From contig NC_064045.1 of assembly GCF_932526225.1 (NCBI RefSeq), positions 13,200,442 to 13,264,441 of the forward strand: 64,000 nt of DNA, in the 5' to 3' direction. Shown piece after piece: positions 57,851-64,000 of this stretch. Below the pieces are notes generated by a model that saw only the letters and a list, made by a program, of their open reading frames with translations, did no database searches and was not told the DNA's origin. This DNA is from Nematostella vectensis. Its lineage: Eukaryota > Cnidaria > Anthozoa > Actiniaria > Edwardsiidae. Each line of letters starts with the position of its first letter. Within the stretch, counting starts at the first letter, position 1. A program made the position numbers and the translations under genes.

Positions 57851-60800
57851 CATCACATCATCATCATCATCATCATCATCACATCATCATCATCATCATC
57901 ATCATCATCAACAGCAACACGACATCATAATTAATCATCACCATCACCATAACAATTATTACCATCATCACTATCACCATCACCATTTTCATCATCCTTT
58001 ACATCACCATTATCATCAACAACTATCACCATCAATATCACTAAATCAACATTACCACAACAGCCAACGCCATGGACCATTACCTTCAATATCTATCAAT
58101 ATTATTTATATCACTGTCATCTTCATTTATCAGACTTATCAGACATCATCATCGCTGTCTTTTTTCTATGCTTCCCAGAATTCCCAAGATTTCCTTTTTA
58201 GGTGCAATATTGTTTCAGCTCAGGACTATTTATTCCTTTGTCTTAATAGAATTCTAGCGGAGCAGCAAGTTCTGATTTTCAAGACGTATTCAAGTCTGTT
58301 TGCTGATAGCTCATGACTGTTTATCCCTTTTGTCTTCATAGAATTCTAGCGGAGCAGCTAATTCTGATTTTCCAGACGTATCCAAGTCTGATCGCTACCC
58401 ATCAACCGGACATCACAGAGTTCATTGCCGGCATGAAAAACCTTGGGCTCGACAAACAGAATTTCTTCATAAACCTTGTGAGTCGCCACCCTTCTTGATA
58501 GAACACTCTCATTATTTGGGGGGTGAATATGCTCGTGTCAAAACTCAAGGAATTTTCAAAAATTTAACCTTGCAAATAATTTTCTAAAACGAATTTAAAT
58601 AAACGCACATTTAAGATGTCTTAATACCGTTTCTTAGTCTATTGGTAATGTTTTGTATTGTTGTGTAGGTGTGGTCGATAGGTGAATATGCCTCAGCATC
58701 CTATTACAAGGGCTGCACTGTTCCCATGATCGTACAGTACTTCGAGGTAAGCAGCAACAAGCATTTTTCCCACATCCTTGTGCATCAGGGTCAACCTGGA
58801 GTACTTGAGGGTCAAGGAGATAAGGACCACCGCTTATATACCTCAGGGTCAAGAAGACCCGACGCCCCAGGCATAACTTAGGGTCAAGGAGTCAGAGGCA
58901 ATTACCTCACATACCTAAGGGGCAAGGAGTCAGAGGCAAATACCTCACATACCTTAGGAATAAGGAGATAAAGGCAAGTACCTCACATACCTTAGGGGCA
59001 AGGAGTCAGAGGCAAATACCTCACATACCTTAGGAATAAGGAGATAAAGGCAATTACCTCACATACCTTAGGGGCAAGGAGTCAGAGGCAATTACCTCAC
59101 ATACCTTGGGGGTAAGGAGATAGAGGCAATTACCTTACATACCTTAGGGGTAAGGAGTCAGATTCAATTACCTTACATACCTTAGGGGCAAGGAGTCAGA
59201 AGCAAATACCTCACATACCTTAGGGGCAAGGAGTCAGAGGCAAATACCTCACATACCTTAGGGGCAAGGAGTCAGAGGCAAATACCTCACATACCTTAGG
59301 GGCAAGGAGTCAGAGGCAAATACCTCACATACCTTAGGGGCAAGGAGTCAGAAGCAAATACCTCACATACCTTAGGGGCAAGGAGTCAGAAGCAAATACC
59401 TCACATACCTTAGGGGCAAGGAGTCAGAGGCAAATACCTCACATACCTTAGGGGTAAGGAGATAGAGGCAATTACCTCACACAACTTAGGGGCAAGGAGT
59501 CAGAGGCAAATACCTCACATACCTTAGGGGCAAGAAGTCAGAGGCAAATACCTCACATACCTTAGGGGTAAGGAGTCAGAGGCAAATACCTCACATACCT
59601 TAGGGGCAAGGAGTCAGAGGCAAATACCTCACATACCTTAGGGGTAAGGAGTCAGAGGCAAATACCTCACATACCTTAGGGGCAAGGAGTCAGAGGCAAT
59701 TACCTTACATACCTTAGGGGTAAGGAGTCAGAGGCAATTACCTCACATACCTAAGGGGCAAGGAGTCAGAGGCAATTACCTTACATACCTAAGGGGCAAG
59801 GAGTCAGAGGCAAATACCTCACATACCTTAGGGGCAAGGAGTCAGAGGCAATTACCTCACATACCTTAGGGGCAAGGAGTCAGAGGCAATTACCTTACAT
59901 ACCTTAGGGGCAAGGAGATAGAGGCAAATACCTCACATACCTTAGGTATAAAGAGTCAGAGGCAAATACCTCACATACATTAGGAATAAGGAGCTAGATG
60001 CAAATACCTCACATACCTTAGGGGCAAGGAGTCAGAGGCAATAACCTTACATACCTTAGGGGTAAGGAGATAGAGGCAAATACCTTACATAACTTAAGAA
60101 TAAGTAGATAGAGGCAATTACCTCACATACCTTAGGGGTAAGGAGTCAGAGGCAAATACCTCACATACCTTAGGGGCAAGGAGTCAGAGGCAAATACCTC
60201 ACATAACTTACGAATAAGGAGATAGGGGCAATTACCTCACACAACTTAGGGGTAAGGAGTCAGGGGCAATTACCTCACATACCTTAGGGGTAAGGAGTCA
60301 GAGGCAAATACCTCACATACCTTAGGGGTAAGGAGCCAGAGGCAATTACCTTACATACCTTAGGGGTAAGGAGTCAGAGGCAATTACCTCACATACCTTA
60401 GGGGCAAGGAGTTAGAGGCAAATACCTCACATACCTTAGGAATAAGGAGATAAAGGCAATTACCTTACATACCTTAGGGATAAGGAGCCAGAGGCAAATA
60501 CCTCACATACCTTGGGGGTAAGGAGCCAGAGGCAATTACCTCACATACCTTAGGGGTAAGGAGTCAGAGGCAAATACCTCACATACCTTAGGGGCAAGGA
60601 GTCAGAGGCAAATACCTTACATACCTTAGGGGTAAGGAGTCAGAGGCAAATACCTCACATACCTTAGGGGTAAGGAGTCAGAGGCAAATACCTCCCATAC
60701 CTTAGGTATAAAGAGTCAGAGGCAAATACCTCACATACATTAGGAATAAGGAGCTAGATGCAAATACCTCACATACCTTAGGGGCAAGGAGTCAGAGGCA

Positions 60801-63418
60801 ATAACCTTACATACCTTAGGGGTAAGGAGATAGAGGCAAATACCTTACATAACTTAAGAATAAGTAGATAGAGGCAATTACCTCACATACCTTAGGGGTA
60901 AGGAGTCAGAGGCAAATACCTCACATACCTTAGGGGCAAGGAGTCAGAGGCAAATACCTCACATAACTTACGAATAAGGAGATAGGGGCAATTACCTCAC
61001 ACAACTTAGGGGTAAGGAGTCAGGGGCAATTACCTCACATACCTTAGGGGTAAGGAGTCAGAGGCAAATACCTCACATACCTTAGGGGCAAGGAGTCAGA
61101 GGCAATTACCTTACATACCTTAGGGGCAAGGAGTCAGAGGCAATTACCTTACATACCTTAGGGGCAAGGAGTTAGAGGCAAATACCTCACATACCTTAGG
61201 GGCAAGGAGTTAGAGGCAAATACCTCACATACCTTGGGGGTAAGGAGTCAGAGGCAAATACCTCACATACCTTAGGGGCAAGGAGTTAGAGGCAAATACC
61301 TCACATACCTTGGGGGCAAGGAGTCAGAGGCAATTACCTCACATAACTTACGAATAAGGAGTTAGAGGCAAATACCTCACATACCTTAGGGGCAAGGAGT
61401 TAGAGGCAAATACCTCACATACCTTGGGGGCAAGGAGTTAGAGGCAAATACCTCACATACCTTAGGGGCAAGGAGTCAGGGGCAATTACCTCACATACCT
61501 TAGGGGCAAGGAGTCAGAGGCAAATACCTCCCATACCTTAGGGGTAAGGAGATAGAGGCAGATACCTCACATACCTTAGGGGCAAGGAGTCAGAGGCAAT
61601 TACCTTACATACCTTAGGGGCAAGGAGTCAGAGGCAATTACCTTACATACCTTAGGGGCAAGGAGTCAGAGGCAATTACCTTACATACCTTAGGGGCAAG
61701 GAGTCAGAGGCAAATACCTCACATACCTTAGGGGCAAGGAGTCAGAGGCAAATACCTCACATACCTTAGGGGCAAGGAGTCAGAGGCAATTACCTTACAT
61801 ACCTTAGGGGTAAGGAGATAGAGGCAAATACCTCACATACCTTAGGGGCAAGGAGTTAGAGGCAAATACCTCACATACCTTGGGGGCAAGGAGTCAGAGG
61901 CAAATACCTCACATACCTTGGGGGCAAGGAGTCAGAGGCAATTACCTTACATACCTAAGGGGCAAGGAGTCAGAGGCAATTACCTTACATACCTTAGGAA
62001 TAAGGAGATTAGAACCACCCAAGGGGCGAGTAGAATGTAGTACTTTTCACTATAAATTTGTTAGTTATCCCTCTTCATCTAGCACATTCCTTCTTTTTTG
62101 TTCAATTCTTAGAGTCTGGAGGCGTTGACGTATGAGATTGTAATGCAATCCTCGCCTGGCAAGGTGGGTTCCATCGTGGTCTTAAATTTAATATGAAATA
62201 TTGTGAGTCATAGTAACAGCAAACCTTTAAGAAAGTACCTGCTCTTTACTCTTAAAGCTATACTGAACTGGCCGCTCTCTAAAGAAACGTTGATTTAAAT
62301 ATAAAAAGCTTTCAAGGGCTTTAAGAAAGTTCCCGCCGTATTCAGAGGAATTCCATTCAAAACAGCCATACTGAACTGGACTGCTCTCTAAAGAAACATT
62401 GCTAGTCTTCCTAGTGCTACAAGGCTCTCTAAGGCTTCTCCTATTGTTTTGATTGGCAGGTGCCATTCACAGGGAAACTGATATCTGTGCTGATGACAAC
62501 TCTCGCCAAGGTAAGAGATGCGTTTAAAAACTCGACCGCAGGAGAAAAATCTTGGGGTCGAACAGCTCTGATCACCTTTCACGGTTACACCAAACTATAC
62601 CAATACCAATGAATCTCTGAAATGAATGAAATGAATCTCTATCTCTTAATAAAACATTACAATCAGTGACTTTCACCATTCAGGGTAAGATCCCCCCGCC
62701 ACCCCACATACATAGCGCTCTCATAGTCTTAGTGTTTCTTTTGCACAATCAATACCGATTTCACGGCCCTACCCGATGATACTTGTACCTTGAAAGAGCC
62801 CATTCATTTTTTTCCAGCTTGCTTCAAGATGCCAAGATCTCGTCCAGAGAGCTATTCTTTGCTGCAGTAAAATCGTCCGCACAAAACCGGTAAATACGGC
62901 GGCAACAGCTATGCTGTGGTTCTAGGTCATTTTGTTCGCACTTTAATAGTCCGGTTTCGAATTCTACTATGTCCGCTGGACAAACAGACTGTAGACGCAT
63001 ATATACAATGCGAACCTCGATTGGGGACAACTTCCATGCACACCCCAGAGCATGGAGCTTATTATAAAACAAAACTAATTATTTGTGATCTCGCTACTGG
63101 TGTTTCCGAACCGTTTGCCTGAAACCTAGGCTCTCTTCCATGAATAGCACCGCAGAAGGCAAATTCAGAAAAACTGAAAAAGTCCAAAAAACACTGAAGA
63201 TGCCTGCGGAGAAGGTAGAAGAACATGAGATTTTCACCTTAAGAAGGCTTAAAAGGCTGAAGAACAGAACTAGGGAATCTGGACATTGAAATTCAATTCA
63301 ATCAGGTACGAATCAATAACATAACTATTTCTTTCTAGGAAATGCTGACAGATCCCGGATGTTACCAGGACCTATTGATCCGATCTCAGGAGCTCATTAA
63401 CCTTCTAAAGCTGCCAAA
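45316..63418 (+). CDS. AP5Z1: AP5Z1, AP-5 adaptor complex zeta subunit (3' end outside window)
   Basis: Zeta subunit of AP-5, which works with SPG11/SPG15 proteins on late endosomes and lysosomes. Phase-consistent exons: 45463-45630, 47526-(about 47,770), 48802-48914, 49293-49356, 50793-51380, 52023-52060, 52323-52494, 52931-53006, 53361-53463, 53612-53695, 55560-55626, 55713-55839, 56270-56356, 56958-57113, 58342-58477, 58669-58746, 62113-62163, 62460-62510, 62818-62889, 63339-63418. Human-like blocks: FSMLRTWLM (human FSMLRAWLL), LLDLPCLSA (LLDLPCLTA), VWSIGEY (VWAIGEY), SVLMTTLAKLASRCQDL (TVLMTTLTKLASRSQDL). Unclear points: the first exon (ATG 45316) needs the weak donor GTCCGT to fit phase, because the better GTGAGG is out of phase. 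Between 47,770 and 48,802 about 40 residues are missing; a candidate at 47,914 (ILNLLEQRQKPTD) ends in a stop. The last exon should lie past 64,000. Confidence 0.9.
45904..46072. mobile_element. Foldback element with CTAAAAAGCGGAACC ends (unit B)
   Basis: Duplicate of 31,916-32,091, 7 bp shorter because one CTACCCC block in the right arm is missing. Confidence 0.75.
46746..47230. mobile_element. hAT-like MITE with internal CGCGTAATTT repeats (unit B)
   Basis: Duplicate of 32,762-33,232 with the same 18-base ends. It is longer by 14 bp, from small indels among the internal repeats. Confidence 0.75.
47800..48801. other. AP5Z1 intron(s), with one unresolved exon
   Basis: Unique sequence right of the duplication. 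An acceptor-like ACCAG precedes 47,914, where a frame reads GSDKLCDF and later ILNLLEQRQKPTD before a stop. The latter resembles human VLRALESRQPEG at the expected place in AP5Z1, but no donor or phase fits. An 85-bp tandem repeat (48,193-48,448) and a 62-bp duplication (about 48,677-48,800), whose second copy runs into the exon at 48,802, fill the rest. Confidence 0.45.
48193..48448 (+). repeat. 85-bp tandem repeat, three copies
   Basis: CTGATCATGTGTTC starts recur at 48193, 48279 and 48364, with a last partial start at 48449. Units share GATCATGGG, GTTCCTGTGGACTTTTAGAC and TAGCCC or TAGCTC blocks. Confidence 0.75.
53727..55505 (+). repeat. C-rich 38-bp minisatellite in an AP5Z1 intron, about 45 copies
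   Basis: The unit reads CACCCCCCTACCCACCAGCA then CACCCTTATCCCTCAAGG, 35-43 bases long depending on the C run and added ACA. It fills nearly all of the intron between exons 53612-53695 and 55560-55626. Frames stay open over more than 1 kb because the unit lacks stops; the predicted proline-histidine protein is an artefact. The minus strand carries four runs of three or more G per unit. Confidence 0.95.
56045..56268 (+). mobile_element. Probable tRNA-derived SINE in an AP5Z1 intron
   Basis: A perfect RNA polymerase III B box, GGGTTCGATTCCCGG, lies at about 56,093-56,107, with a TTAGCATTTCAAAGTATGG block at an A-box distance upstream. About 110 bases later comes GCGCTTAGAACATGGCC, then AAGCGCCATATGAATGCTAT, a shape common in invertebrate SINE tails. 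The next exon starts directly after the tail (acceptor TTATGATAACAG). The full tRNA fold was not confirmed. Confidence 0.5.
57106..57520 (+). repeat. Tandem repeat that copies an AP5Z1 splice donor
   Basis: The exon end CACATCAGAAG and donor GTAAGAG (57114) plus GCCATTGTATGACTTGTCAC and a CATCAC run recur with donors at 57208, 57278, 57357, 57433 and 57512, 70-94 bases apart. The variable part is the length of the CAT/CAC run. The first donor is the one that keeps frame with the next exon. Confidence 0.9.
57558..57950 (+). mobile_element. Interspersed element with CAT/CAC microsatellite tail, plus-strand copy
   Basis: A 220-bp body (GAATATTATCAAAAGGTAC, GCGGGTTCAAAACCACGG, GCGCAACGCTAGGAAAGAG, CATCCACTTATTTTCATCGT) is followed by a long CATCAC run. 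The reverse complement of the same body and tail occurs at 63,465-63,850. GGTTCAAAACC resembles a polymerase III B box, so a SINE is possible. Confidence 0.65.
58230..58400 (+). repeat. 92-bp tandem duplication of an AP5Z1 splice acceptor and exon start
   Basis: TTTGTCTTAATAG followed by AATTCTAGCGGAGCAGC at 58250 is repeated 92 bases later as TTTGTCTTCATAG followed by the same exon start at 58342. The downstream copy is the true exon, since it continues in frame (ILAEQLILIFQTYPSLI). The upstream copy reads ILAEQQVLIFKTYSSLFADSS and stops. Confidence 0.88.
58780..62008 (+). repeat. 3.1-kb minisatellite of 38-bp units in an AP5Z1 intron, about 82 copies
   Basis: The unit is CCTTAGGGGCAAGGAGTCAG followed by AGGCAAATACCTCACATA. 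Clear units start near 58,890; degenerate ones reach back to about 58,780, just after the exon ending at 58,746. Variants include AATTACC, GTAAGGAGATAG and AATAAGGAG. A 20-unit block is itself repeated (59,941 and 60,701, 760 bases apart). Confidence 0.95.
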
Positions 63419-63464
63419 GTGAGTGCAAAACGCTATCGGGTAATCTGGGTATTGATGACGATGC

Positions 63465-63850
63465 ATGCTAATGCTGATGGTGGTGGTGGCGGTGGCGGCG
63501 GTGGTGGCGGCGGTGGTGGCGGCGGTGGTGGCGGTGATGGTGATGGTGATGGTGATGGTGATGCTAATGCTAATGCTGATGGTGGTGGCGGCGGCGGTGG
63601 TGGCGGTGATGGTGATGGTGATGGTGATGGCGATGCTGATAACGATGACGATGATGATGACAATGGTACTGGTATTGGATTGACAATGAAAATAAGTGGA
63701 TGATGGATATGATTATACTTATTATATTTCCTCTGTTCGTTTCATTCTCTTTCCTAGCGTTGCGCCCGTGGTTTTGAACCCGCAACCAGACTGGGTGACA
63801 GGAAGGTATTTGTACTATTTTGCTTTTTGTTGTACCTTTTGATAATATTC
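63465..63850 (-). mobile_element. Interspersed element with microsatellite tail, minus-strand copy
   Basis: Reverse complement of the element at 57,558-57,950: GCGTTGCGCCCGTGGTTTTG, CAACCAGACTGGGTGACAG and GTACCTTTTGATAATATTC. Its tail, at 63,465-63,660, is a run of GGTGGC and GATGGT triplets. It lies in the intron after exon 63339-63418. Confidence 0.65.
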
Positions 63851-64000
63851 TCTAATTGGCTGTTGTTGCTACAATTCTTCGAAGTTATCGCTGAACCTTG
63901 TCACTGTCGTTATCCTAACTGTGTGTATGTAGTCGTCAACGTTGTTTTTTTTGCTGTTAATTGCGCATAGATGGTGCTGCATCTGTGTGATCGTTGGTTG

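Noticed and set aside
57623-57934. Histidine-rich frame of 103 codons, and glycine/aspartate-rich frames at 63,419-63,703
   Set aside because: They are translations of CAT/CAC and GGT/GAT microsatellite tails of an interspersed element.
58890-62008. Possible CRISPR-like array because of regular 38-bp spacing
   Set aside because: The whole 38-bp unit repeats with no unique spacers, it lies in a eukaryotic intron, and there are no cas genes.
62227-62582. Minus-strand frames overlapping AP5Z1 exon 62460-62510
   Set aside because: Shadows of the AP5Z1 exon and of a short imperfect duplication (CTATACTGAACTGG / CCATACTGAACTGG) in the intron.

Overview
The window looks like nuclear DNA of an early-branching animal, most likely an anthozoan cnidarian such as a sea anemone. 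The reasons are AT-rich DNA, GT-AG introns, short exons whose encoded protein follows human orthologues closely, many short inverted-repeat elements, and a HEPN(DZIP3-type)-STAND gene. The species is an inference. There is no bacterial, plasmid or phage signature, and no CRISPR array.

Layout, left to right. 1-3,990: no gene recognised, one foldback element in a TTAA target. 3,999-9,460: two housekeeping genes head to head, OXLD1 (minus, 2 exons) and CCDC137 (plus, 6 exons), sharing a 232-bp promoter; the last CCDC137 intron holds a 108-bp minisatellite. 9,480-12,180: no gene recognised, one 34-bp tandem array. 12,185-16,125: minus-strand exons coding Sel1 repeats and then a helical repeat protein with the start of a MYND finger, possibly one gene.

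17,217-47,799 is a recent head-to-tail duplication: unit A 17,217-33,800 and unit B 33,801-47,799. Each unit holds a large gene for HEPN, coiled coil, NB-ARC, TPR, right-handed beta-helix and MYND zinc finger, followed by the 5' end of AP5Z1. Unit A carries an intact large gene (about 1,603 residues). Unit B has a one-base deletion that truncates it. Unit A also carries a 2.5-kb composite TTAA insertion, while unit B has a clean single TTAA there.

45,316-64,000: AP5Z1 (AP-5 adaptor zeta subunit) starts in unit B and runs off the right edge. I could place 20 exons by reading frame, splice phase and resemblance to human AP5Z1. Its introns hold two large 38-bp minisatellites, and two of its splice sites have been locally duplicated. 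The AP5Z1 5' end in unit A is an orphan fragment left by the duplication.

The most interesting candidate system is the HEPN-STAND gene. It joins a HEPN domain with an intact RNxxxH ribonuclease motif to an NLR-type nucleotide switch and an unusual C-terminal sensor-like half, and it sits in a mobile-element-rich, recently duplicated and partly decayed locus, as expected of a fast-evolving immune gene.
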